From Pseudonocardia sp. T1-2H (GTDB taxonomy: Bacteria; Actinomycetota; Actinomycetes; Mycobacteriales; Pseudonocardiaceae), in the NCBI RefSeq assembly GCF_038039215.1, contig NZ_JBBPCL010000001.1, forward strand, positions 2,232,001-2,296,000: DNA of 64,000 bases, read 5' to 3'. A program made the translations under genes and the position numbers. Under the pieces are notes generated by a model, which ran no database searches, was not told the DNA's origin, and saw nothing but the letters and a program-made list of their open reading frames with translations. Shown here in pieces: positions 44,675 to 56,658 of this stretch (within the stretch, counting starts at the first letter, position 1; every line of letters starts with the position of its first letter).

Positions 44675-45679
44675 ATGGCCCGGGACTACTACGAGGTCCT
44701 CGGTGTGTCACGAGACGCCGGGTCCGACGAGCTGCAGCAGGCCTACCGGCGGCTGGCCAGGGCGAACCATCCCGACGTCAACAAGGACCCGGCGGCGGAG
44801 GAACGCTTCAAGGAGGCCAACGAGGCCTACAGCGTGCTGTCGGACCCGGAGCAGCGCAGACGCTACGACCGGTTCGGGGAGAACTACCGGCAGGTCCCCG
44901 AGGACTGGGAGGAGCGCGTGGGCGCGGGCAGGGCCCGCTCCGGCGGGTTCCGCGCCGGCGGGCCCGGCGGCGGCTACGCGTCGCCCGGCGGCGGCTACGC
45001 GTCCGAGGGCTACGGCGGGGGCTTCGAGGGTTTCGGCGGTGCCGGCGGGGTCGACATCGAGGACCTGTTCGGGGGGATCTTCGGCGGGGGCGGCCGTGCC
45101 CGCGGCCGCTCCGGCCCGGTGGCGGGCGCGGACCAGGAGGCCGAGCTGCCGCTGACGGTGGAGGAGGCGTACCGCGGCGGCAGACGTTCGATCACGCTCG
45201 AGGGCACCGCGGGGCCGCGCAGCTACACCGTCACGATCCCGCGCGGCGTCACCGACGGGCAGCGCATCCGGCTCTCCGGCGAGGGCGGCCGCGGGATCAA
45301 CGGCGGGGAGCGGGGCGACCTCTACCTCGTCGTGCGGATCCTGCCGCACCCGCGGTTCCGGGTGCAGGGCCGCGACATCTACGTCGACCTCCCGTTGGCG
45401 CCGTGGGAGGCCGCGCTGGGGGCGACCGTGCCGGTCCCGACCCCGGGGGGCGAGACCAAGGTGACCGTCCCGCCCGGGACGTCGACCGGGCGGCGGCTGC
45501 GGTTGCGCGGGGAGGGCATGCCGAACCCGAAGGGGAGGCCCGGCGACCTCCAGGCCGAGGTCAAGATCATGGTCCCGCCGCGGCTGACGGACCGCGAGCG
45601 AGAGCTGTTCACCGAACTCGCCGACGTGTCTCCGTTCGACCCTCGGCGTGAGGTCGCCACGAAGGGCGGGGAGCGATGA
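44675..45679 (+). CDS. cbpA: CbpA-type DnaJ co-chaperone
   Basis: A 334-aa J-domain protein. HPD is at residues 32-34 in [12 protein letters not shown] Gly-rich linker (about 85-145, [19 protein letters not shown]) leads directly to the two C-terminal beta domains ([30 protein letters not shown]). The CxxCxGxG zinc fingers of DnaJ are absent, placing it in the CbpA/class B group. It stimulates DnaK ATPase and delivers clients. ATGA overlap with the cbpM-like gene supports their pairing. Confidence 0.92.
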   Translation: MARDYYEVLGVSRDAGSDELQQAYRRLARANHPDVNKDPAAEERFKEANEAYSVLSDPEQRRRYDRFGENYRQVPEDWEERVGAGRARSGGFRAGGPGGGYASPGGGYASEGYGGGFEGFGGAGGVDIEDLFGGIFGGGGRARGRSGPVAGADQEAELPLTVEEAYRGGRRSITLEGTAGPRSYTVTIPRGVTDGQRIRLSGEGGRGINGGERGDLYLVVRILPHPRFRVQGRDIYVDLPLAPWEAALGATVPVPTPGGETKVTVPPGTSTGRRLRLRGEGMPNPKGRPGDLQAEVKIMVPPRLTDRERELFTELADVSPFDPRREVATKGGER

Positions 45680-46040
45680 CGAGCCGATACCTGCCGGTGC
45701 GCCGGCCCGGGCAGCTGCTGAGCCAGGAGGAGTTCGCTCGCCGCAGCGGCGTGCACCCCGACCTGGTCCGCCGCTTCGTCGCGCTGGGCCTGGTGCGCGC
45801 GAGCCGCAGCGGCGACGGCGCGCTGTGGTTCGCCCGCGGCCAGCTGATGTCCGTCGCCCGGATCGAACGGCTGCGCAGCGGGCTGTCCCTGAACTACGCG
45901 GCACTCGGTCTGGTGGTCGAGCTGCTCGACCGGATCCAGGCGCTGGAGATCGAGCTGCGGCGGCAGCAGCGCGCCGCCCTCAACCGCATCGAACCGAGCC
46001 GCACCGAACGGCGCGACACCGACGGGGTACGGAGTCTCTG

Positions 46041-46041
<1 letters not shown>
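45676..46041 (+). CDS. cbpM: CbpM-like chaperone modulator (MerR-type fold)
   Basis: A 121-aa protein with an N-terminal MerR-like helix-turn-helix ([21 protein letters not shown]) and a helical C-terminus ([20 protein letters not shown]). In this position other actinobacteria carry the repressor HspR; the weakly basic recognition helix and lack of HspR's conserved segments make CbpM, an inhibitor of CbpA's J-domain, the better call. An HspR-like DNA-binding role remains possible. It overlaps the genes on both sides (ATGA and TGATG). Confidence 0.78.
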
Positions 46042-48679
<2,638 letters not shown>

Positions 48680-48683
<4 letters not shown>

Positions 48684-49156
48684 GCTCTCCGACGACCGGG
48701 ACGTCGCGCTCCACCGTGGTCACGTGCCCGCACTGCGGGAAGAGGAACCGCGTGGCCGCGGTCGGCGACGGCGTGCCCAAGTGCGGGAACTGCCACAACC
48801 CGGTGCCGTGGATCGCCGACGCGGGGGACGACGACTTCGCCGAGGTGGCCGAGCGGGCGCCGCTGCCGGTGGTGGTGGACCTCTGGGCGACCTGGTGCGG
48901 CCCGTGCCGGATGGTGAGCCCGGCCCTGGAACAGCTGGCCACCGAGCGGGCCGGCGAGATCAAGCTGGTGAAGGTCGATGTCGACAGCGCCCCCAAGCTC
49001 TCGCAGCGCTTCGAGGTCCGCGCGGTGCCCACGCTGATGGTGCTCCGCGACGGCGAGGTCATCGCCCGGCAGCCGGGCGCCGCACCGCTTCCTGCGCTGC
49101 GCAGCTGGCTGGACCAGGCGCTCACCAACCCCACCGACTCGAAGGCCACCTCATGA
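48680..49156 (+). CDS. trxC: Thioredoxin 2 (TrxC-like) with N-terminal zinc ribbon
   Basis: A 158-aa thioredoxin. A zinc ribbon (C16/C19 and C35/C38, TCPHCGKRN and KCGNCHNP) precedes a thioredoxin fold with the active site WCGPC (C73, C76) and the cis-proline VPTLMVL. This is the heat- and zinc-responsive TrxC type. It reduces protein disulfides and would support ClpB/DnaK under oxidative stress. ATGA overlap joins it to clpB. The fused reductase-like protein at the operon's end is a possible but unproven partner. Confidence 0.93.
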
Positions 49157-49647
49157 CCCTGCGCGACCGGATCGCCACTCTCGTCCCGGCCCGGATCTCG
49201 TCCGCCGAGCCGGTCCCGCCGCCCGCGAGGTTCCGGCCGTCCCTCACCTGGCAGGTGCCGCTGCGGCTCGCCACCGGCGCCTACATCCTGGACTCCGGCC
49301 TGGGCAGGTGGAGCGCGGACGCGGAGACGGCGAAGCAGCTGCACGGCTTCGCGAGCGGGGCCTACCCGTTCGTGGCCACGGTCGAGCCCACCGCGTTCAC
49401 CAAGGCGCTCGCGGTCGGGGAGATCCTGCTCGGGGCGAGCCTGCTCGTCCCGATCGTGCCGGCGGGCGTGGCCGGGCTCGGGCTGCTCGCGTTCGGCGCG
49501 GGACTGGTCGGGTTGTACGCCCGGACGCCGGGGATGCGCCGCCCGGGCTCGCCCTTCCCCACCCAGGACGGGATCCCGCTGGCCAAGGACGCCTGGCTCG
49601 CCGCGATCGGGGCGGCGCTGGTGCTCGGCGACCGGGCGAAGCGATGA
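49153..49647 (+). CDS. DoxX-like membrane protein
   Basis: A 164-aa protein with three or four hydrophobic helices (PLRLATGAYILDSGLG, ALAVGEILLGASLLVPIV, GLGLLAFGAGLVGLY, AWLAAIGAALVLG). The arrangement resembles DoxX/DoxD proteins, some of which take part in membrane-associated oxidoreductase or redox-stress complexes. It overlaps trxC by ATGA and the zinc-finger gene by ATGA. No catalytic residues are recognisable. Confidence 0.7.
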   Translation: MTLRDRIATLVPARISSAEPVPPPARFRPSLTWQVPLRLATGAYILDSGLGRWSADAETAKQLHGFASGAYPFVATVEPTAFTKALAVGEILLGASLLVPIVPAGVAGLGLLAFGAGLVGLYARTPGMRRPGSPFPTQDGIPLAKDAWLAAIGAALVLGDRAKR

Positions 49648-49928
49648 CCCCGGCGGCGCCGTTCTCCGGCGGGGGCGTCGACCCACACGTCACGTGGATC
49701 CGCGACGTCGTGCCGCGCACCCCCCAGGGCTGCGAGGAGTGCCTGCGCTCGGGCACCCCCTGGGTGCACCTGCGGCTGTGCCTGACGTGCGGGCACGTCG
49801 GGTGCTGCGACTCCTCGCCGATGCGGCACGCGCGGGCGCACTCCGGCGCCGTCGGGCACCCGATCGTGCGGTCGTTCGAGCCGGGGGAGGACTGGCGCTG
49901 GTGCTTCGTCGATGAGGCCTTCGCATGA
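49644..49928 (+). CDS. UBP-type zinc-finger protein
   Basis: A 94-aa single-domain zinc finger of the ubiquitin-hydrolase (UBP) type: CEECLRSGTPWVHLRLCLTC, GHVGCCDSSPMRHARAH and later GHPIVRSFEPGEDWRWCFVD. The Cys and His ligands fit three zinc sites. In actinobacteria without ubiquitin the ligand may be the C-terminus of another protein. Such genes often sit beside CNMP-thioredoxin-reductase fusions, as here, where the ATGA overlap suggests direct partnership. Confidence 0.88.
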   Translation: MTPAAPFSGGGVDPHVTWIRDVVPRTPQGCEECLRSGTPWVHLRLCLTCGHVGCCDSSPMRHARAHSGAVGHPIVRSFEPGEDWRWCFVDEAFA

Positions 49929-51628
49929 CGCGCCCGGACACGGACACGGCGGGAGCCGGCCTGGAGCAGCTGCTCGAGTCCGTCCCCGACGGCGAGACGC
50001 CGGACCTGCATGGGGCGTTCCCCCGGCTCGACGAAGCCCGGATCCGCGCGCTGTCCGCGCTCGGCGAGCGCACCCGGATGGAGCGCGGCCAGGTGCTGAT
50101 CGCCGAGGGCGCCCCGGACGACGCGTTCCGGGTGATCCTCTCCGGGCGGGTCGCGTCGGTGGAGGCCTTCGGCACCCCCGAGCAGCGGGTCCTGCGGGTG
50201 CACGGCCCGGGGCGGTTCCTCGGCGAGCTCGGGCTGCTCACCGGGCAGGTCTCCTTCCTGACCTGGATCGCCGCCGACCCCGGCGAGCTCCTCGTCGTCC
50301 CCGCGGACCGCTTCCGCGACCACCTCGCCCGGAACCCCACGCTCGGCGACGAGATCCTGCAGGCATATCTCGTGCGGCGGATGCTGGTGCTCGGCGAGGG
50401 AGGCGGGTTCCGCATCATCGGGTCCCGGTACTCCGCGGACACCCACCGGCTCCGGGAGTTCGCCGCCCGCAACCGGCTGCCGCACCGGTTCGTCGACGTC
50501 GAGTCCGACCCCCGCGCGGAGTCGCTCCTGCAGCAGCTGGGGATCCGCCCCGCGGAGACGCCGGTGGTCGTGTGGCGGGACCGGGTGTTGCGCAACCCCC
50601 GTCCCGAGCACCTCGCCGAGCTGACCGGGATCCGGCCGAGCCGGGGCGAGGTCGAGGTCTGTGACCTGGCGGTCGTCGGGGCGGGGCCTTCCGGGCTGGC
50701 GGCCTCCGTCTACGGCGCGTCGGAGGGACTCAGCACGGTCCTGCTCGACCACGTCGCCACGGGTGGGCAGGCGGCCACGACCTCTCGGATCGAGAACTAC
50801 CTCGGGTTCCCGGCCGGGATCTCCGGCGGGGAGCTCGCCGAGCGGGCCGTCGTGCAGGCCGAGAAGTTCGGCGTCCGGATGGCGGTGCCGGCCGACGCCA
50901 TGACGCTGGAGGTGGGCCGCGACGGGCACCATCGGCTCGGGCTCGGTGGCGACGACAGCCTCATGGCCCGCGCGGTCGTCCTCGCCTGCGGGGCCCACTA
51001 CCGGCGGCTGCCGGTGCCGCGGCTGGAGGAGTTCGAGGACACGTGCGTCCTCTATGCGGCGACCCTCGTCGAGGCCCAGCTGTGCGCCGGCGACCCGGTC
51101 GTGGTCGTGGGCGGCGGCAACTCGGCGGGCCAGGCCTCGCTCTTCCTCGCCGACCACGCCGGCGCCGTCCGGCTCGTGGTCCGCGAGCCCGCCCTCCAGG
51201 ACATGTCCCGGTACCTGGCCGACCGCATCCTGCACGACTCCCGCATCGAGCTGCACCTGCACACCGAGGTGCGCGAGCTGGTGGGGGAGCGAGGCGTGCT
51301 GGAGGCCGTCGTCGTCGAGGACGACCGGACCGGCGAGCGCCGGACGCTGCCGGCCCGCGAGCTGGCGGTGTTCATCGGTGCGTCGCCGTGCACGGGCTGG
51401 CTGGGCGACGCGGTGGCCCTCGACAGCGGGGGCTACGTCCTGACCGGTCCCGCGGCGGCGGCGCGCGAGGAGCCCGGGGGTGAGGCGCCGCTGCCGTTGG
51501 AGACGAGCGTGCGCGGGGTGTTCGCGGCCGGGGACGTCCGCAGCGGGTCGGTGAAGCGCGTCGCGTCGGCGGTGGGGGAGGGCGCGATGGCGGTCCGCAT
51601 GGTGCACGAGCGCCTCGCCTCGATGTGA
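49925..51628 (+). CDS. Cyclic-nucleotide-binding/thioredoxin-like/FAD reductase fusion
   Basis: A 567-aa three-part protein. Residues about 30-145 are a CNMP-binding (CRP-like) domain (GQVLIAEGAPDDAFRVILSG, FLGELGLLTG). Residues 155-240 look like a glutaredoxin/thioredoxin fold with no CxxC. From about 245 there is a thioredoxin-reductase-like module with FAD site VVGAGPSGLAASVYGASEG, GGQAATTSRIENYLGFP and NADPH site VVVGGGNSAGQASLFLA. The redox CxxC of true thioredoxin reductases (normally CATC) is replaced by DTCVLYAATL, with a single Cys, so it cannot reduce thioredoxin in the standard way. It ends the chaperone operon; stop at 51628. Confidence 0.88.
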   Translation: MTRPDTDTAGAGLEQLLESVPDGETPDLHGAFPRLDEARIRALSALGERTRMERGQVLIAEGAPDDAFRVILSGRVASVEAFGTPEQRVLRVHGPGRFLGELGLLTGQVSFLTWIAADPGELLVVPADRFRDHLARNPTLGDEILQAYLVRRMLVLGEGGGFRIIGSRYSADTHRLREFAARNRLPHRFVDVESDPRAESLLQQLGIRPAETPVVVWRDRVLRNPRPEHLAELTGIRPSRGEVEVCDLAVVGAGPSGLAASVYGASEGLSTVLLDHVATGGQAATTSRIENYLGFPAGISGGELAERAVVQAEKFGVRMAVPADAMTLEVGRDGHHRLGLGGDDSLMARAVVLACGAHYRRLPVPRLEEFEDTCVLYAATLVEAQLCAGDPVVVVGGGNSAGQASLFLADHAGAVRLVVREPALQDMSRYLADRILHDSRIELHLHTEVRELVGERGVLEAVVVEDDRTGERRTLPARELAVFIGASPCTGWLGDAVALDSGGYVLTGPAAAAREEPGGEAPLPLETSVRGVFAAGDVRSGSVKRVASAVGEGAMAVRMVHERLASM

Positions 51629-51724
51629 GGGAGGAGGGGACGGCGTCGCCGGTCAGGTGCGCCCTGTGAAGGCTGGAAGTAGCTTCGCCGAAGGTGCCGC
51701 CCGGCTGGCCTTGGCCGCGGCGGC

Positions 51725-52077
51725 TCAGCCCAGGTAGAAGTCCCTGCGGGCGGCCACGAACGCCTCGATCGACTGCGGGGGGATGCCTGTCACGCGCTCG
51801 ACGCCGTCGGCCGTGCGGTCGTCACGGTTGTCCCGGTGCAGCTGGGCCATGGTGGCGACATGCTGTTCGGTGTGCGGCGACAGGCCCATCCTAGAGAGCC
51901 CGGCCTGCCACCGGTCCAGCGGCACGTCCACATAGGACACTGAGCGATCCAGCGCCCGGGAGAAGGCCGCGGCCAGCTCCGTCATGTCGACGCCGGGCGG
52001 GAGCAGCCCTGAGACGATGCGGGCCAGACCGGGCAGCAGGACGACGCCGGTGGTGGTGGCGCCGCTGGTCGAGTTGC
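51725..52077 (-). pseudogene. C-terminal remnant of NmrA-family NAD(P)-binding protein
   Basis: The minus strand encodes LAAAFSRALDRSVSYVDVPL, then HVATMAQLHRDNRDDRTADG and VERVTGIPPQSIEAFVA up to the stop at 51725. This is the C-terminal third of NmrA/azoreductase-like reductases. The Rossmann N-terminus is missing because the gene is cut at about 52078 exactly where the IstB remnant begins, so insertion of the element is the likely cause. Not functional. Confidence 0.7.
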
Positions 52078-52078
52078 C

Positions 52079-52330
52079 GACGGCCTGCTCCCGGTCTCCC
52101 CGGACGCTGCGGAAGGGTTCTATCGGCTCGTCGACGCCGCCTACGAACGCCGCTCGCTTGCCGTGTCGAGCAACCTCCACCCCTCCGGGTTCGACGAGAT
52201 CATGCCTAAGACACTGGTCACCGCCACGGTCGACCGGCTCCTGCACCACGCCCACATCCTCGTCACCCAAGGTGACAGCTATCGGCTCGCCCAAGCGACT
52301 TCCGGCAAGGGGGTGAGCCCCTTGACCTTG
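52079..52330 (+). mobile_element. IS21-family IstB (ATPase helper) C-terminal remnant
   Basis: The plus strand reads GLLPVSPDAAEGFYRLVD, then YERRSLAVSSNLHPSGFDEI and TVDRLLHHAHILVTQGDSYR, the last third of the IS21 helper ATPase IstB. The Walker A/B parts, the IstA transposase and the inverted repeats are missing. Downstream, as far as about 52450, the sequence may be the residual right end of the element, but no terminal repeat can be paired. It marks an old insertion that truncated the NmrA gene. Confidence 0.8.
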
Positions 52331-52495
52331 GCGCCGAGGGGGAACAGCAGGAGAAGGTCCAGCGGGCCGGCGGTGACCCAAAAGCACAAATGGCGACGTC
52401 TCGCACCCAGGCTGGGGGAAGCAGCCGCCGGAGAAAATCGGGAGGACCAAGCCGGACCGGCCGGTTGAGGCCTCGGGCCCGAGGAGGCGCCTCGC

Positions 52496-52920
52496 ATGAT
52501 GGCTCACCAGAGATCCATCACAGGCACCAGCCTTCGAACGCCGCGCGCTGCCGCGGACGCGGGCATCGTCTTCTCCCTGCTGTTCAGCGTGGCCCTCGTT
52601 CGTCTCCGCCTCTCGACACCGCCGGACACAGCCACGGAGGGCGTGTGGCTGACAGATTCGCCGCACCGCGCAACCATGACCGTCGCGCTGAATCTGGTGC
52701 CGTTCGGCGGCATCGCCTTCTTGTGGTTCATCGGGGTGGTGCGAGACCGGGATTGGGCCGCAGGAGGACGGGTTCTTCGCGTCGGTGTTCCTGGGCAGGG
52801 GGCTGCTGTTTGTCGCCATGTTGTTCGTCGGGGCCGCCGTCGAGGGCGCGCTGCTCGGCTCTGTGGCGGCGCGCTCGGGTGGCGCCTCCACCTGCGCGCG
52901 CGGAGCAGGAACGCCTGCAC
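52496..52920 (+). pseudogene. Frameshifted multi-pass membrane protein gene
   Basis: Starting at 52496 the frame encodes a helix (AGIVFSLLFSVALV), then ATMTVALNLVPFGGIAFLWF ending VVRDR. After a one-base shift near 52755 the reading resumes as EDGFFASVFLGRGLLFVAML and FVGAAVEGALLGSVAARSG before losing similarity. The pieces form one four-helix membrane protein of unknown function whose last part is missing. It lies next to the IstB remnant in a decaying region. Confidence 0.6.
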
Positions 52921-53145
52921 GGCAGGGCTCGTCCTTCATCAGGTGTTGCGAGGCGCGGCGGGAGACTCACGACTGGTTCCCCCAGGCCGGATCCGGGGTC
53001 CTTGGCCCCTCCTCGTTCGTGTGAACGGGGTGTAGGGTTTCGGGCTTCCCGGAAGCGGAGACCGTGCCCGGGCCGCTCGTGAGGTGCTCATGTGCCCCGC
53101 CTCCGGTCTGCGACTTCCCTCGCGCCGAGTTCCAGCAGAGGGGCA

Positions 53146-54374
53146 GTGACCACCATCGAGCAGCAGACCGGCAGCGCCATCCGTCCGTTCTCCGTCGCGA
53201 TCCCGCAGGACGCGCTCGACGACCTGCGCCGTCGCCTCGCGGCGATCCGCTGGCCGAGCAGGGAGCTGGTCGACGACAGGTCGCAGGGCGTGCAGCTGGC
53301 GACGATGCAGGCGCTGTGCCGCTACTGGGCCAGCGAGTACGAGGGCCGCCGGGTCGAGTCGCGGCTCAACGCGCTGCCGCAGTCCACCACGGAGATCGAC
53401 GGGGTGGACATCCACTTCGTGCACGTGCGGTCGCGGCACGAGGACGCGCTACCGCTGATCATGACCCACGGCTGGCCGGGCTCGGTCATGGAGATGCTGG
53501 ATTCGGTAGGCCCGCTCACGGACCCCACCGCGCACGGCGGCTCGCCCGAGGATGCGTTCGACCTGGTGCTGCCCTCGCTCCCCGGGTACGGCTTCTCCGG
53601 GCAGCCGACTGAGGTCGGCTGGGATCTCGTCCGCACCGCGCGGGCCTGGGCCGAGCTGATGACCCGCCTCGGCTACGACCGCTACGTGGCCCAGGGCGGC
53701 GACGTCGGCGCCGGCGTCACCGACGCCATGGGGCGGCTGGGCCCCGACGGGCTGGTCGGCATCCACACCAACCTGCTGGTGCCGGCTCTGAACGACCCCG
53801 CGTCGCTCCCGGCAGACGGCGAGGCGGAACGCGCGGCGCTGGCCGCGATCAAGACCTTCCAGACCAGTGGTAACGGCTACTTCGTCGAGCAGGCCACCCG
53901 CCCGCAGACCATCGGCTACGGGCTGGTGGACTCACCGGTCGCGCTCGCGGCCTGGATGCTCGACCACGACACGGACGCCTACTACAAGATCGCCCGTGCG
54001 TTCGTCGGCGGGGGGCATCGGGCAACCTCACGCGGGACCACGTGCTGGACAACATCACGGCCTATTGGCTGACCGGCACAGGAGCCTCCGCCGCGCGGTC
54101 GTACTGGGAGGCCTACGGGCCGGATGCGCCGTCCGCCGGGAGCACGCCCCTGCCGCCGCCCACCATCCCGGTCGGTTTCAGCACCTTTCCGGGCGAGATC
54201 TGGCGGACACCGCGCAGCTGGGCCGAGCACGCGTACCCCACGCTCAGCTACTTCGGCGAGGCGGCGCGGGGCGGCCACTTTGCGGCCTGGGAGGAACCCG
54301 AGCTCTTCGCGGCCGAGATGCGGGCCGCGTTCCGCCCACTGCGTCAACCACAGGTCCCCGAGCCACACAGCTGA
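53146..54374 (+). pseudogene. Epoxide hydrolase (EHN + alpha/beta hydrolase), frameshifted
   Basis: From GTG 53146 (AGAGGGG upstream) the protein has the epoxide-hydrolase N-terminal domain (ALDDLRRRLAAIRWPS), the oxyanion HGWPGSVMEML, GYGFSG and the nucleophile Asp in AQGGDVGAGV. At about 54008-54014, a run of six G in GGCGGGGGGC, the frame shifts and continues as SGNLTRDHVLDNITAYWL, then PRSWAEHAYPTL and the catalytic His in RGGHFAAWEEPE, ending at 54374. All catalytic residues exist but in two frames. Deletion or insertion in the G run would restore it, so it may be intact in reality. It would hydrolyse epoxides to diols. Confidence 0.8.
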
Positions 54375-54668
54375 GCACGACGGCGTCCCGCCACAGGCGG
54401 GACGCCACCCCCGTTGCCGCCGTGCCGTGCACTGGCCGAGCGCGGCGGTCGTCACCCCAGCCCAGGCCGCAGACCGCCGCGAAGTCCGAAGTACACCCCT
54501 AGCCGGGCGCACTCGGAGGCACACCATGACCAGGCACCGTCCGGCCAGCACGTACCAGACCGACCGGATGACAACGACGTTCACCTGCCGATGCGCGGAC
54601 CTCCGCCTCACCGGCGGCAGTCCGCCGTCTCGAAGTGCACTGACCTCTCACAGACGGGACCCACCGAC

Positions 54669-55493
54669 ATGACCAACTCGCTCGGCGTCAACGTCTTCAC
54701 CGCGCCGGAAAAGGCCATCGTGGGTGAGCGTCCTCGGCCGTTCGGGCCGCCGATGGCATGGGACCCCATCACCTCGACGCTGATCTTCGGCGAGCACGAC
54801 GCCGTCCTCATCGACACCCTCACCACCGCCGCCGAGGCCCAAGCGCTGGCCGACTGGGTCGCGTTGCACCACCGCAATCTGACCACGATCTACATCACCC
54901 ACGGCCACATCGACCACTTCACCGGGCTCAGCGTGGTCATGCAGCGATTCCCCGAGGCACGGGCCATCGCCACCCCGAAGTCGGTCGAGCTGATGCACGA
55001 GCAGACGCCACGGCTGCCGTTCTTCCGCAAGCTCTGGCCCGGACAGCTCCCCACCGCGATCGCCTTCCCCGAGCCCTACGACAAGGACACGTTCACCCTC
55101 GAGGACCACGAGGTGCGCATCATCGAGCAGGGCCGCACCGACACCGCCGACACCACCTCCCTGCACGTGCCCACCATCGACCTCGTCGTCGGCGGCGACG
55201 TCATCTACAACGAGTGCCACATGTACGTCGCCGAGAGCACACCGGAGAGCCGCGCCAACTGGATCGCCGCACTGGACCGCCTGGCAGCTCTGAGCCCGAC
55301 GATCGCCGTCGCCGGCCACAAGAAGCCCGGCGCCCCGGACACCCCGGCGGCCATCGACGCAACCAAGCGCTACCTCACCGACTTCGACCGTCTGCAGAAG
55401 GCAGTCTCGAGTGACCAGGAGCTCTACGCCGCGATGACGAAGCTCTACCCCGACTGGGCCAGCCATCAGGCATGGCTGATGTTCGGGTTCTGA
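54669..55493 (+). CDS. Metallo-beta-lactamase-fold hydrolase
   Basis: A 274-aa MBL-fold enzyme with the metal motif THGHIDHFTG (HxHxDH), a later metal Asp in VVGGDVIYNEC and the final His in VAGHKKPGAP. It lacks a signal peptide. The long C-terminal helices (YLTDFDRLQKAVSS, LYPDWASHQAWLMFGF) resemble MBL proteins of the SdsA or quorum-lactonase neighbourhood but the substrate is not determinable. ATG 54669 is chosen as the start of family similarity. Next comes the enoyl-CoA hydratase gene, 81 bp downstream. Confidence 0.82.
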   Translation: MTNSLGVNVFTAPEKAIVGERPRPFGPPMAWDPITSTLIFGEHDAVLIDTLTTAAEAQALADWVALHHRNLTTIYITHGHIDHFTGLSVVMQRFPEARAIATPKSVELMHEQTPRLPFFRKLWPGQLPTAIAFPEPYDKDTFTLEDHEVRIIEQGRTDTADTTSLHVPTIDLVVGGDVIYNECHMYVAESTPESRANWIAALDRLAALSPTIAVAGHKKPGAPDTPAAIDATKRYLTDFDRLQKAVSSDQELYAAMTKLYPDWASHQAWLMFGF

Positions 55494-55574
55494 CCCGAAG
55501 CCGGGACCTCAGTCGCGCACCGCAGGCGGCAGCCGGCTCGCACCACTTCGGCAGGTGGTGGAGAGGAGCAGGTG

Positions 55575-56363
55575 ATGGCACAGGCCTATCGCACGTTGCG
55601 AGTAGCCCCGGCTGACGAGGGTGTGTTGGGTGTCGTGATCGACGCGCCGCCGATGAACCTCATCGGGCCCGAGCTCGTGCGCGACCTCGTCACGCTGATC
55701 GGCACCTTGGAATCCGACCCGGTGACGAAGGTCGTGGTGCTGGAGAGCGGCGACCCGGACTACTTCATCCCGCACGTCGATCTCACCAAGGTCGCCGAGT
55801 ACACCGCCGAGGCAGCCAAGGCCGGCGGACCGGAAGATGCGTCCCTGGGCATGCTGTGGCACAAGCTCAGCGAGCTGCCGGTCGTCACGATCGCGAAGAT
55901 CCGCGGCCGCGCCCGCGGAGCCGGCAGCGAGCTCGCGCTGGCCTGCGACATGCGCTTCGCCGCGCGAGAGAACGCGATCCTGGGCCAGATCGAGATCGGC
56001 GCCGGTACGAACCCGGGCGCCGGAGGCGTGCAGCACCTGGCCCGACTGCTGGGACGCGGGCGAGCCATGGAAGCGATCCTCGGTGCGGACGACTTCAGCG
56101 CCGACCAGGCCGAACGCTACGGCTGGATCAACCGCGCACTGCCCGACGCCGAACTTGACGCGTTCGTCGCCCGGCTCGCCCGACGCATCGCATCCTTCCC
56201 CGCCGACGCCCTCGGCCTGGCACTGCTTGACCTTGGCCACGGCGGCTCCAGCAGACCGTCCTCCTTGCCCGAGAAGATATCGGCGAGGTGCTCACCAAGC
56301 TCGATGATGACGGCGCCGGGACCGGCGAAGCCGCCTACGTCGTCCGCCCGAGGTCGTACCTGA
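55575..56363 (+). CDS. Enoyl-CoA hydratase/isomerase-family protein, C-terminus replaced
   Basis: The first 215 residues form a crotonase fold: GVVIDAPPMNLIGPELVRD, the CoA-binding KIRGRARGAGSELALACDM and GQIEIGAGTNPGAGG. The usual second catalytic Glu region is partly kept (AGTNPGAGGVQHLARLLG). From about 56235 the family similarity stops, and the last 40 residues (from GGSSRPSSLPEKI) are out-of-frame sequence of the downstream DUF4263-like remnant. The trimerisation helix is missing, so activity is doubtful. GGAGAGGAGC precedes the start; GTG 55572 is an alternative. Confidence 0.75.
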   Translation: MAQAYRTLRVAPADEGVLGVVIDAPPMNLIGPELVRDLVTLIGTLESDPVTKVVVLESGDPDYFIPHVDLTKVAEYTAEAAKAGGPEDASLGMLWHKLSELPVVTIAKIRGRARGAGSELALACDMRFAARENAILGQIEIGAGTNPGAGGVQHLARLLGRGRAMEAILGADDFSADQAERYGWINRALPDAELDAFVARLARRIASFPADALGLALLDLGHGGSSRPSSLPEKISARCSPSSMMTAPGPAKPPTSSARGRT

Positions 56364-56542
56364 TTGCCGGGCACCTCCCGGAAGCTGAGAGGTGCCACCG
56401 GTGTTCACCGGGACAAATACCGCTCGTTTGAGCTATTCCGCCGCAACCTCTACGAGCCAGACGTCATCACATTCGACGAACTCCTTGCTCGGGCCGCGAG
56501 TGGCACGTCCAGGCAGCACAGACGCAAGACGTGGAGGAGTAG
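56246..56542 (+). pseudogene. Degraded Shedu/DUF4263 (SduA-type) C-terminal fragment
   Basis: Three frames give one coherent C-terminus: TVLLAREDIGEVLTKLDDDG with TGEAAYVVRPRSYLIAG (first frame), then VHRDKYRSFELFRRNLYEPD and VITFDELLARA (second), and EWHVQAAQTQDVEE before TAG at 56542 (third). The order RPRSxLIxG, then RSFELxRRN and ITFDELLxRA-EW resembles the nuclease-like C-terminus of DUF4263 proteins, the family of the Shedu anti-phage protein. At least two frameshifts and the loss of the N-terminus make it non-functional. The family call is from remembered motifs and needs a profile search. Confidence 0.5.
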
Positions 56543-56658
56543 TCACAACCGCCGAGCACCGGTTGGGCGTGGACGCCGGGCCGCCCGAGGTGCCGGGATG
56601 GGCCTGGTCCCATCCTGGTCTGGCTGGACGCCGTGGGAGTAGGACGAGCAATCGCCGG

